A DNA stretch of 46,319 bases from Desulfosarcina sp. (GTDB lineage Bacteria > Desulfobacterota > Desulfobacteria > Desulfobacterales > JAFDCJ01): contig JARFPZ010000147.1 in assembly GCA_029288035.1 (NCBI GenBank), positions 1 through 46,319 of the forward strand. Reading direction: 5' to 3'. Shown here one piece after another: positions 16,056-24,245 of this stretch. A model generated the notes under the pieces. The model was not told where the DNA came from and made no database searches. It saw only the letters and a program-made list of their open reading frames with translations. Position numbers and translations under genes: made by a program. Position 1 is the stretch's first letter. Each line of letters starts with the position of its first letter.

Positions 16056-17429
16056 TTAGGTTGAAAGCGCTTTCAATATGTCCGGACCCACTTTCCAGAC
16101 ATCGCCGGCACCCAAGGTCAGCAAGACATCTCCCGGTTTTAAATTTTCCTTTAGATAAGCGATGACATCTTCCTTGCCATCTGAACAAAAAACTTCTTTA
16201 TGTCCGTGAGCTTTGATACCTTCGCACAATTTGCGGCCGCTCAGGCCTTCGATCTCCTGCTCTCCGGCGGCATAGATGGGCAACACCAGCAGGACATCGG
16301 ATTGGTAAAATGAGCGGGTGAAGTCATCGAACAATGCCTGGGTCCGGGTGTAGCGATGGGGTTGAAAAACGATCACTTTGCGGTTGTCCGGCCAGCACTC
16401 TTCAATCGCCTGAAGGGTGGTTTTAATTTCAGTTGGATGATGTCCGTAGTCATCCACCACGGTAATGCCGTTTATTTCTCCTTTGATTTCAAGTCTGCGT
16501 TGCACCCCTTCGAGGGTCTGAAGGGCACTTTCAATGGCATCCATGGGTACATCCAGCTCGAGGCCCACCGCAATGCTGGCGGTTGCGTTGTAGACGTTGT
16601 GAATTCCCGGCAGATTCAAAATGATTCGACCGAGCTTCTGACCCTGCCGGTAAACGCTGAAGCGGCTGCGGCGTTTTTCAGATACCACATCTCTAATCTG
16701 AAAATCGGCCTGGGAGCTCATGCCATAGGTAATATACCGTTTTTTGATTTTCGGAATTAGGTCCTGGATCGATTCGTTATCCAGACAAAGTATTGCCAGA
16801 CCGTAAAAGGGTATCCGGTCGATGAAGTCTAAAAAGACCGCTTTGATGGCTTCCAAATCCTGATAATAATCAAGATGTTCACGATCGATATTGGTCACCA
16901 CGGCGATGGCAGGTGAGAATTTCAAAAATGAGCCATCACTCTCATCGGCTTCTGCAACGATAAAGTCTCCTTTGCCCAGAACGGCATTGGATCCGATACC
17001 TTTCAGCTTTCCGCCGATGACGACTGTCGGATCCAGGCCCCCTTGTGCCAATACCGAGGCGACCATCGATGTCGTGGTCGTTTTACCGTGAGCACCGGCA
17101 ATGGCCACACTGTATTTTAAGCGCATGAGCTCGGCCAGCATTTCTGCCCGGGGAATTACCGGGATCGAGTCGCGTTCGGCGACCAGCACTTCAGGATTAT
17201 CACGGCCGACGGCCGACGACGTTACCACCACATCGGCACCGCTGATCTGATCTGCGTCATGCCCGTCAAAGATCGTACCGCCCAAATCTCTTAGTCGTTT
17301 GGTAATTTCGGAGGTCTGGAGATCGCTCCCGGATACCTTATAGCCCAGGTTGAGAAGTAGCTCCGCAATGCCGCTCATGCCGATGCCGCCGATTCCCACG
17401 AAATGGATGTGATATTTTTTTTGATACAT
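16056..17429 (-). CDS. murC: UDP-N-acetylmuramate--L-alanine ligase
   Basis: This 457-residue cytoplasmic ligase adds L-alanine to UDP-MurNAc using ATP. The N-terminal Rossmann motif GIGGIGMSGIAELL is at residues 12-25, the ATP loop GAHGKTTTTSM is near residue 112, the central motif EADESDGSF is near residue 160, and the C-terminal domain has FQPHRYTRT. The start is fixed by the family N-terminus. Directly upstream there is no ribosome-binding site but a run of 7-bp repeats beginning eight bases from the ATG, so translation may rely on coupling or a weak site. The murC product supplies MurD. Confidence 0.97.
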   Translation of the reverse strand: MYQKKYHIHFVGIGGIGMSGIAELLLNLGYKVSGSDLQTSEITKRLRDLGGTIFDGHDADQISGADVVVTSSAVGRDNPEVLVAERDSIPVIPRAEMLAELMRLKYSVAIAGAHGKTTTTSMVASVLAQGGLDPTVVIGGKLKGIGSNAVLGKGDFIVAEADESDGSFLKFSPAIAVVTNIDREHLDYYQDLEAIKAVFLDFIDRIPFYGLAILCLDNESIQDLIPKIKKRYITYGMSSQADFQIRDVVSEKRRSRFSVYRQGQKLGRIILNLPGIHNVYNATASIAVGLELDVPMDAIESALQTLEGVQRRLEIKGEINGITVVDDYGHHPTEIKTTLQAIEECWPDNRKVIVFQPHRYTRTQALFDDFTRSFYQSDVLLVLPIYAAGEQEIEGLSGRKLCEGIKAHGHKEVFCSDGKEDVIAYLKENLKPGDVLLTLGAGDVWKVGPDILKALST

Positions 17430-17436
17430 ATTTATG

Positions 17437-17492
17437 GGTTCAAGGTTCAGGGTTCAAGGTTCAGGGTTCAAGGTTCAGAGTTCAGGGTTCAG
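17437..17492 (+). repeat. Heptamer tandem tract GGTTCAR x8 upstream of murC
   Basis: Eight consecutive 7-bp units (GGTTCAA and GGTTCAG alternating, one AGTTCAG) begin eight bases before the murC start. They fill the expected translation-initiation region of murC. Confidence 0.9.
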
Positions 17493-17509
17493 GGTTACGG
17501 GCAAAATGA

Positions 17510-17574
17510 GCATAGCGCATAGCGTCCAACTTCCGTGATCTGTATTCTGTCTTCTGTAATCTGATCTCTGAATC
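17510..17574 (+). repeat. Further heptamers in the murG-murC gap
   Basis: Two GCATAGC units (17510-17523) are followed by six loosely related 7-bp units (CCGTGAT, CTGTATT, CTGTCTT, CTGTAAT, CTGATCT, CTGAATC; 17533-17574). The last reaches the murG stop codon. With the GGTTCAR tract, the whole 143-bp gap is heptameric. Confidence 0.65.
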
Positions 17575-18784
17575 ATGCCGCCAGCAGCCGGTAGCAGTCA
17601 TCCACGATATTTTTGGCCGCATCCGGCTTGCCGAAACGCCTGGCCCTTGCGGCCATGTCATTTAAAACCTCCTCGTGAGCGGCATAAAAGGCGATCCTCT
17701 CGCTGAGGATTTGGCCGCTAAGGTCTTTTTCGATGATTGTTTCAGCCGCACCATGATCCGAAAGGCTGCCGGCATTCAGCATCTGGTGGTCATCCGCCGC
17801 GTATGGGAAAGGGATAAAAATAACCGCTTTTCCCAGGGCCGTGATTTCAGCAACCGTAGTTGCACCAGCCCGGCAGATCAGAAGATCGGCCCGGCTGTAC
17901 AGCTCGGTCATGTTATCGAAAAACGACTGCACTGTGCATTGGATATGGTACCGGCGGTATGCTTCATTGACCTGCTGTTCATCCGCATCGCCGGTCTGAT
18001 GGACAAAATGCAGCCGATCTTTATCCTTGAGGTGTCTCAAGGCTTCTATGACCGCCATATTTATTCGGTGGGCCCCTTGACTTCCGCCGATGATCAGGAC
18101 GGTAAAAGGCCTGTTGCCGGCATCCTCCTTTTTTTCTTGGGCATCACGATCGCAATATTCTAAAAGTTCGCGTCGTACCGGATTGCCCGTCCACCGTACC
18201 TTGCGCAAATCTAAATTGGATTTGGTATTTTCAAAGGAAATGTAAATCCGATTCGCAAACCGTGATAAAATCCTGTTGGTAATTCCCGGCAGTATATTCT
18301 GCTCATGGATTACAATGGGAATTTTTCGCAGCCAAGCCGCGAAAACCACTGGCCCGGCGGAATAGCTGCCAAGGCCGATGGTCAAATCCGGGGAGAAATT
18401 TTTTAGGATCCGATTCGCTTCCAGAATACCTTTGGGTATATTGGCAACCGATTTGACCTGGTTCCACAACCCCCGGCCTTTAATGGCGGCAACTGTGATC
18501 GTTTGAAGCGGATACCCCGTTTTCGACAGCACCGATCTTTCCAGCGGGTTACCGGTGCTGACAAAAAGGATTCTAGTGGCTGAATTGCGGGCCTCGAACT
18601 CCTGGGCAGCCGCAATTCCAGGAAACAGATGGCCACCGGTGCCGCCGCCGGCGATAACGATGCGGAGCGGGCGACTGAATGGTTGCCCGGAATCACTATG
18701 GTCAGCACTTGATGCTTCAGAAGCATTGGGACCTGCAGCTAAAAGTTGAAAGCTGAATATTTCGTAGGTCGATTTATTAAACAT
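17573..18784 (-). CDS. murG: Undecaprenyl-PP-MurNAc-pentapeptide GlcNAc transferase MurG
   Basis: This peripheral inner-membrane glycosyltransferase turns lipid I into lipid II. The G-loop GGGTGGHLFPGIAAA starts near residue 46, the second G-loop is GGSQGAHRINM, and the UDP-GlcNAc site is ICRAGATTVAEI near residue 305. It has 403 residues, about 40 more than usual, all in an N-terminal extension. No ATG, GTG or TTG codon in frame lies between residue 1 and the catalytic domain, so the extension is probably translated. Residues 10-16 come from three 7-bp repeat units. The upstream ftsW stop is 15 bases away. Confidence 0.95.
   Translation of the reverse strand: MFNKSTYEIFSFQLLAAGPNASEASSADHSDSGQPFSRPLRIVIAGGGTGGHLFPGIAAAQEFEARNSATRILFVSTGNPLERSVLSKTGYPLQTITVAAIKGRGLWNQVKSVANIPKGILEANRILKNFSPDLTIGLGSYSAGPVVFAAWLRKIPIVIHEQNILPGITNRILSRFANRIYISFENTKSNLDLRKVRWTGNPVRRELLEYCDRDAQEKKEDAGNRPFTVLIIGGSQGAHRINMAVIEALRHLKDKDRLHFVHQTGDADEQQVNEAYRRYHIQCTVQSFFDNMTELYSRADLLICRAGATTVAEITALGKAVIFIPFPYAADDHQMLNAGSLSDHGAAETIIEKDLSGQILSERIAFYAAHEEVLNDMAARARRFGKPDAAKNIVDDCYRLLAA
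18737..18757 (+). repeat. Heptamer units inside the murG N-terminal extension
   Basis: AGCTAAA, AGTTGAA and AGCTGAA in tandem lie within codons 10-16 of murG. They are part of the same 7-bp repeat habit seen in nearby gaps. Confidence 0.6.
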
Positions 18785-18799
18785 TGAAAGATAGTTTTC

Positions 18800-19915
18800 T
18801 TATTTTTTGGTGCTTGCACTTATATTCATTAAAATCCCAATGGATCCCATATTCAGCAACAAAGAGGTCCCGCCGTAGCTTAAAAAGGGCAAGGTGAGTC
18901 CTTTGGTCGGCAACAGGCCTAAAGCGACTCCCATGTTGATACAGATTTGAAGGCCCATGGCCGCGGTCAGCCCAAAGGCCAGTAAGGATCCAAATGTATC
19001 GGGCGCATGGCAGGCTATTTGGATACCTTTCATGAGAACCAGCCCGTAAAGCCCGATGATAATCAGAACGCCGACCAGTCCGATCTCTTCACCGATAATG
19101 GAAAAAATGAAATCCGTATGGGGCTCGGGAAGATAAAATAACTTTTGATGACCTTTCCCGATCCCTGTGCCCCATAAGCCACCGGTGCCGAAGGCCATTA
19201 GAGAATGGACGACCTGGTAGCCTTCGGCTGCCGGGTATTGCCATGGATCGAGGAAACTCAAAATTCTTTTTACCCGGTACTCGGCGTTGATTAGAAAGTA
19301 ATACGCCACCGGCAGCAGGGCGATCAGCGAGGTGAACAGATGACGGCAGGGAACGCCGCCGACAAACATCATCAGCCAGGTAAGCACTGCCAGAATAATA
19401 ATGGATCCAAAATCGGGTTGCTTGAAAATACAGACAGCAAACGCCCCGAAGACAAGAATATGGGGCAGAAATCCGATTGAAAAGGCCTTTAAATTTTCCG
19501 CTTTTTTTTCCAGCGAATAAGACAGAAACACCACCATGGCCAACCGCGCAAATTCAGACGGCTGAAACGAAAAGGGTCCGAAACGCAGCCATCTCGCAGC
19601 GCCGCCGGCCGAAAATCCGAAGTCCGTTAATTGAATCGCAATCAACAAAAGAAGGGCCACAGCAAGTAACGGGTAGGCTAGCGGTCGATACCAGCGATAG
19701 GGAAAATGCCGGCAGATCACCAGACCAATAATCCCCACCAGGGCAAAAACGGCCTGTTTCTTTAAAAACAAATAATCCGAGCCGAACTTTTTCAAGGCTA
19801 CGGCGGAGCTGGCGCTATAAACCATGACGATTCCGATTCCAACCAGAAATAGCACCGGAAACAGCAGCTGAATGTCATAGGCCGTATTATGTGTTTGTTG
19901 CTTTTTAGCGCTCAT
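18800..19915 (-). CDS. ftsW: Septal peptidoglycan polymerase FtsW (SEDS)
   Basis: This 371-residue protein with about ten membrane helices is of the SEDS family. It polymerises glycan strands from lipid II together with the transpeptidase FtsI. Family markers are VYSASSAVALKKFGSDYLFLKK near residue 34, FQPSEFARLAMVVFLSY with the conserved Glu, PHTDFIFSIIGEEIGLVG, and the late GLTLPFLSYGGTSLLLNM block. The start overlaps the murD stop by four bases (ATGA). Length is normal. Confidence 0.96.
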   Translation of the reverse strand: MSAKKQQTHNTAYDIQLLFPVLFLVGIGIVMVYSASSAVALKKFGSDYLFLKKQAVFALVGIIGLVICRHFPYRWYRPLAYPLLAVALLLLIAIQLTDFGFSAGGAARWLRFGPFSFQPSEFARLAMVVFLSYSLEKKAENLKAFSIGFLPHILVFGAFAVCIFKQPDFGSIIILAVLTWLMMFVGGVPCRHLFTSLIALLPVAYYFLINAEYRVKRILSFLDPWQYPAAEGYQVVHSLMAFGTGGLWGTGIGKGHQKLFYLPEPHTDFIFSIIGEEIGLVGVLIIIGLYGLVLMKGIQIACHAPDTFGSLLAFGLTAAMGLQICINMGVALGLLPTKGLTLPFLSYGGTSLLLNMGSIGILMNISASTKK

Positions 19916-21318
19916 GATAACTGCAATTTAAAATTCTCGACGGTTTTTTTGAAATCTTCACCACGTTGAACATAATTGTCGTACATGTCAAAACTGGCAC
20001 AGCCGGGGGACAGCAAAATGACATTGTCCGGAGAGACAACCCGATAGGCCTGCTTGACGGCATCCGCCATGGAGACCGCCGCTGTCGTCGGTATCGTATC
20101 TCCCAGAGCGGATTGAATGCGAGCCGCTGCTCTGCCCATGACGATGAGCTTTTTGACATGCCGGGGCAAAATCTCTCTGAGTGCTTTAAAATTGCTACCT
20201 TTATCGAGGCCGCCCATGATCAAAACCAGCGGTTTGCTGAAACTTTCGACGGCTCTGATGACGGCATCAACATTGGTTGCCTTGGAGTCATTGTAAAAAT
20301 CGACACCGTGCAGCGTGTCGATATGTTCCAATCGATGGGCCGCACCCTGATACCGGTTCAGTGCTTCCTGGACGGTATCCGGCGATGCGCCGGCTGCCAG
20401 AGCTGCCAGCGCTGCGGCGGCGGCGTTCTCAAGATTATGCCGGCCGATCGGATTGAAATCGGACACATTCAAAAATCGTTGATCGCAGGATGCTAAATGC
20501 GCAAGCGGCCCTTTGTTGTCTCGTCGCTTGGATTCCTTGAAGCGAAACCGAATTCGGGTTCCGTTATTTACCGCGCCGAGTTCCCCGCTGTTGAGTGATC
20601 CATAGTATAATTTTGTGATTTTTAGCGGCGCGGTAAGGGAACGCACCAAAGGGTTCGAGCCGTTTAACACGGCGAGGTCGCTCGGTTGCTGGTTTTCAAA
20701 AATTCGGAGTTTGGATGCGGCATAAGCGTCAACACTCGAATAGCGGTCCAGATGATCGACTGTGATGTTCAGCAAGACGCTGATTCGTGGTCTGAAGGTG
20801 TCGATGGTGTCCAGTTGGAAGCTGCTGATTTCGGCAACGATGAAATCCGCCTTTTGCTCGCCGTCAGCGTAACTGATCAGCGGATTGCCGATATTACCAC
20901 CCACGAAAACATTGAAACCGGAGCGTATCAGCATGCTGCCCAAGATTTCCGTGGTGGTGGTTTTACCATTTGTACCCGTGATCGCTATAATGGGCTCTTT
21001 GATAAACCGTGAGGCCAGTTCAATTTCTCCGATGACCGGTACACCGCGTTCCTTGGCCCGCAAAACCGGCTCAAGCGTGTGGGAAACGCCCGGGCTCAGG
21101 ACAACAAGATCCGCTCGTTCGAAGGTTTGAGTTCTATGATGGCCCAACTCCATGGCAATGCCCATTTCATGGATTCTTTGTGCCCGAGATCCCAGTGTCT
21201 CTTCGTCGGCCTGGTCGCTTACAATCACCGTTGCCCCCCTATTTTTCAGAAAGCGGGCGACAGCGATCCCGGTTGAACCGAGTCCGACAACAATAATTGT
21301 TTTTTTTGCAAGCTCCAT
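19912..21318 (-). CDS. murD: UDP-N-acetylmuramoyl-L-alanine--D-glutamate ligase
   Basis: This 468-residue ATP-dependent ligase adds D-glutamate. The N-terminal nucleotide-binding fold is GLGSTGIAVARFL (residues 13-25), the ATP loop ITGTNGKTTTTEILG is near residue 116, and the C-terminal DSKATNVDAV and LSPGCASFDMYDNYVQRGEDF are diagnostic of MurD. It is slightly longer than usual because of a loop near residues 240-275 (FKESKRRDNKGPLAHLASCD). It overlaps ftsW by four bases. The 285-bp gap upstream separates it from mraY and is filled with repeats. Confidence 0.96.
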   Translation of the reverse strand: MELAKKTIIVVGLGSTGIAVARFLKNRGATVIVSDQADEETLGSRAQRIHEMGIAMELGHHRTQTFERADLVVLSPGVSHTLEPVLRAKERGVPVIGEIELASRFIKEPIIAITGTNGKTTTTEILGSMLIRSGFNVFVGGNIGNPLISYADGEQKADFIVAEISSFQLDTIDTFRPRISVLLNITVDHLDRYSSVDAYAASKLRIFENQQPSDLAVLNGSNPLVRSLTAPLKITKLYYGSLNSGELGAVNNGTRIRFRFKESKRRDNKGPLAHLASCDQRFLNVSDFNPIGRHNLENAAAAALAALAAGASPDTVQEALNRYQGAAHRLEHIDTLHGVDFYNDSKATNVDAVIRAVESFSKPLVLIMGGLDKGSNFKALREILPRHVKKLIVMGRAAARIQSALGDTIPTTAAVSMADAVKQAYRVVSPDNVILLSPGCASFDMYDNYVQRGEDFKKTVENFKLQLS

Positions 21319-21398
21319 AGTTAACTATGATGGTGATTCCGAAATAACATCACCTAAATTAAGATTTGCCCTTCTTTTGAGAGTGATAACGTGTCAAG

Positions 21399-21419
21399 GT
21401 TTCAGTGTTCAGTGTTCAA
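21399..21419 (+). repeat. Heptamer units in the mraY-murD gap
   Basis: GTTTCAG, TGTTCAG and TGTTCAA in tandem, close to a GTGTCTGACACC palindrome at 21433-21444. These lie upstream of murD. Confidence 0.6.
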
Positions 21420-21529
21420 GGACAGCATTTCCGGTGTCTGACACCTGAAACCGATTAATCAGGCTGCAATTTTAACGGCAAAAGTGAATTATGAATCTGT
21501 GAGCCTTCTACTAGCCTAGGTTGTCCAAA

Positions 21530-21589
21530 CCGACCGCCCCGCCCTTGCCAGCAGGAGGGCAAGGCCTGAGCAAGGGCGAAGGCGGTCGG
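21530..21589. repeat. Inverted repeat just after mraY
   Basis: The left arm begins CCGACCGCCCCGCCCTTGC (21530-21548) and the right arm is GCAAGGGCGAAGGCGGTCGG (21570-21589). They are complementary apart from a one-base insertion and a mismatch. It lies 15 bases past the mraY stop and would form a GC-rich hairpin in the mRNA before murD. No T-run follows on the minus strand, so it is not a classic terminator; it may slow or process the transcript. Confidence 0.65.
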
Positions 21590-21603
21590 AATTTGGCATA
21601 CGG

Positions 21604-22683
21604 CTATCTTAATTTTAAGGTACTCATGGCCAGCAGGGCCAAAGCGATGGCGATGATCCAGAAGCGGACAATTACCTTGGGTTCCGGCCAGCCCTTTAAT
21701 TCAACATGATGGTGCAAAGGTGCCATGCGAAAAATTCTTTTACCGCGGGTCATTTTAAAAAAACCGACCTGGAAAATTACGGATAAGGCTTCCATGACAA
21801 ACAGCCCACCGACCAGCAGCAGTAAAATCTCCTGTTTGGTAATGACGGCAATGGTTCCCAGAGATGCGCCCAGGGAGAGAGAACCAACGTCTCCCATGAA
21901 GATCTGTGCCGGGTAGGCATTAAACCATAAAAATCCGAGGCCGGAACCGGCCAGTGCGCCGCAGAAGATCGATAGCTCACCACTTCCAATCACATAATTT
22001 ATTTGTAGATAGTCGGAAATTTTGACATGGCCGGCCACGTAGGCAAAAATCATATATGTCGACGCTGCAATGATCATCGGGCCGATGGCCAGCCCATCGA
22101 GCCCGTCCGTAAGATTGACGGCATTGGATGCCCCCACAATGACAAAAGCTGAAAAAATGATGTAACCCCAACCAAAATCCGGGGAGATATTTTTAAAGAA
22201 CGGTATGGTGACCTGGGTTGAAAAATCCGGACTGGCGTATACCAATAAGCTAGTGACCAAGGCGACAATCCCTTGCAAGGCCAGTTTTTTGCGAACAGTC
22301 AAGCCTTTGCTTTGTTTTTTGACTTGCATCAGATAGTCATCGATAAATCCAATGGTTCCATAGCCGATGGTGACAAACAATACGATCCAAACAAAATAAT
22401 TGGTCAAATCACTCCAAAGAAGAATGGATGCGATAATGGATATAATGATCAGCGTCCCACCCATGGTCGGCGTGCCGGCCTTGTCCAGGTGGGTCTTGGG
22501 TCCGTCGTCCCGGATATATTGACCCACCTGCATGGCGCCCAGCTTGCGGATCATCCACGGCCCCAGCAGAAAGCAGATGAAAAAGGCCGTCAAGCTGGCA
22601 TAGATCGTCCGGAACGTGATGTAGCGAAACACGTTAAAAACGGAAAATGTCGTATGCAATGGATATAATAAATGATAGAGCAT
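21604..22683 (-). CDS. mraY: Phospho-N-acetylmuramoyl-pentapeptide transferase
   Basis: This 359-residue inner-membrane enzyme transfers phospho-MurNAc-pentapeptide to undecaprenyl phosphate to make lipid I. About ten helices are present. Conserved blocks are [16 protein letters not shown] near residue 68, the aspartate-rich GFIDDYL near residue 112, [16 protein letters not shown] near residue 185, and [14 protein letters not shown] with the loop [14 protein letters not shown] near the C-terminus. Length matches the family. It follows murF after 111 bases. Confidence 0.97.
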   Translation of the reverse strand: MLYHLLYPLHTTFSVFNVFRYITFRTIYASLTAFFICFLLGPWMIRKLGAMQVGQYIRDDGPKTHLDKAGTPTMGGTLIIISIIASILLWSDLTNYFVWIVLFVTIGYGTIGFIDDYLMQVKKQSKGLTVRKKLALQGIVALVTSLLVYASPDFSTQVTIPFFKNISPDFGWGYIIFSAFVIVGASNAVNLTDGLDGLAIGPMIIAASTYMIFAYVAGHVKISDYLQINYVIGSGELSIFCGALAGSGLGFLWFNAYPAQIFMGDVGSLSLGASLGTIAVITKQEILLLLVGGLFVMEALSVIFQVGFFKMTRGKRIFRMAPLHHHVELKGWPEPKVIVRFWIIAIALALLAMSTLKLR

Positions 22684-22794
22684 GTATCTTAATTATCCGT
22701 GATTGAACTTCTACAACCTTGCTTTCCGGTTTCTCAATAAATCCAAATTCTGAAATCCGAAATTTATGAGTAATGATGTTAGTCTCACAAGTCC

Positions 22795-24225
22795 CTAACC
22801 ATCAGATTCCTCGCACCACTCCTGAAGTTTTCGGACCACCTTCTCCATGGCCATCCCGCGGGAACCTTTGACCAACAGCCAGTCACCGGGTTGCAACCGA
22901 CATTTCAGGTCTTCAACGATATCCTCATGGGTACCTTCAAAGGTATCCGTCGGCGGCATCCCGTTATCATGGGCACCGGCTCTGACTGCGGCGCTAAACT
23001 CGCCATGAGCGCATAATCGGCTAATTCCCGAGCGAGCGGCATCAGCCCCGAGATTGCGATGCAGTGATTGCGCCTGGGCGCCCAGTTCTAGCATATCGCC
23101 GACCGCAGCAATGCCCCTGGCTCCGGCACGCAGGGTATTGAGAATAGCAAAGGCGGCTTTCATGGATTCAGGGTTGGCGTTGTAGGTATCGTCGATAAGG
23201 TGAATATCACCTGGCAGGTGTTGGATGTTCATTCTGCCGGCAACCGGTTTAAATGCTTCGAGAGCGGTTTTAACGTTCTTGCCAGAAAGACCGACTTGAT
23301 GGCCCACGGCCGCTGCCGCCAGAGCATTGGAAACCATAAAACGGCCGGGAGTATTTAAATGGATCGGGATGCTTTCCCCGGCAAAGAGCAACTTAAAAGA
23401 AATAGTGTCCTTGGTTTCATCAACATCTTCGGCCCTGATAGTGGCTTCATGGGACAGCCCATAGAAAATCACGTCGGCTTTCGTTTTTGCAGCCAATTGA
23501 ATCACTCGTGGATCATCTGCATTAAGAATCGCTTTGGCGCTGGGCGCGAGATTTTTGAGGAGATCTCCTTTTTCCTGCATGACGCCTTCAATGGATCCCA
23601 ATCCTTCCAAGTGCGCCGGTCCTATATTGGTCAGGACGCCGATATCCGGTGAGCATATCTCGGCCAGCCTTGCAATTTCACCGGGATTGTTCGTGCCCAG
23701 TTCCAGAACCGCCCACTGATGGTCGCTTGATAAACCAAGCAAGGTTAACGGCAACCCGATGTCATTGTTGAAATTTCCAATGGCCGTCAGGGTGTTATAC
23801 TGTCGTTCCAGAATCATGGTGGTCATTTGACGGGTAGTGGTTTTTCCGTTGGACCCCGTAATGGCGACCACGGATGCATGGGATCTCAGACGGTTAAACG
23901 CTGCCATATCTCCCAATGCGCGGGTTGTGTCTTCAACTGCGATGCAGGCAATTTTATTTTTTTTCCAGGCCGGCAGGGGCATCTGAACCGCCTTTCGGCG
24001 ACTGACGACAAGGCCACGGACCCCCTGATCGATGACAGTTGAACTAAAGGCATGGCCGTCATGGATCTCCCCTGTGATGGCCACAAAAACGTTGTCGGCA
24101 GAGATATTGCGCGAATCAATGGATACCCCTGAGAAAGAACGGCGCAGATCTCCACATAGAAGCTCACCCCCGGTGGCTTCCATGATTTCCTCGGCTGTCC
24201 AGGTTAGGGGATGGGTCTGGTTCAT
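22795..24225 (-). CDS. murF: UDP-N-acetylmuramoyl-tripeptide--D-alanyl-D-alanine ligase
   Basis: This 476-residue ligase adds D-Ala-D-Ala to the precursor. The N-terminal substrate domain has VSIDSRNISADNVFVAI, the ATP loop AITGSNGKTTTRQMTT is near residue 122, and the C-terminal part carries DDTYNANPESMKAAF and LVKGSRGMAMEKVV, both typical of MurF. It starts 20 bases after the murE stop without a clear ribosome-binding site. No ddl gene for D-Ala-D-Ala synthesis is in this window. Confidence 0.96.
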   Translation of the reverse strand: MNQTHPLTWTAEEIMEATGGELLCGDLRRSFSGVSIDSRNISADNVFVAITGEIHDGHAFSSTVIDQGVRGLVVSRRKAVQMPLPAWKKNKIACIAVEDTTRALGDMAAFNRLRSHASVVAITGSNGKTTTRQMTTMILERQYNTLTAIGNFNNDIGLPLTLLGLSSDHQWAVLELGTNNPGEIARLAEICSPDIGVLTNIGPAHLEGLGSIEGVMQEKGDLLKNLAPSAKAILNADDPRVIQLAAKTKADVIFYGLSHEATIRAEDVDETKDTISFKLLFAGESIPIHLNTPGRFMVSNALAAAAVGHQVGLSGKNVKTALEAFKPVAGRMNIQHLPGDIHLIDDTYNANPESMKAAFAILNTLRAGARGIAAVGDMLELGAQAQSLHRNLGADAARSGISRLCAHGEFSAAVRAGAHDNGMPPTDTFEGTHEDIVEDLKCRLQPGDWLLVKGSRGMAMEKVVRKLQEWCEESDG

Positions 24226-24245
24226 TGGTTGTCGTCCATTGTCTG

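Noticed and set aside
17437-17492. Possible CRISPR array
   Set aside because: The 7-bp units are contiguous with no spacers, far below CRISPR repeat length, and no cas genes are present.
20640-20665. tRNA-like GGTTCGAGCC sequence
   Set aside because: It lies inside murD in a conserved reading frame, and no cloverleaf can be drawn around it.
21530-21589. Terminator between mraY and murD
   Set aside because: The stem is strong but no T-run follows on the transcribed strand, and the downstream genes need read-through.
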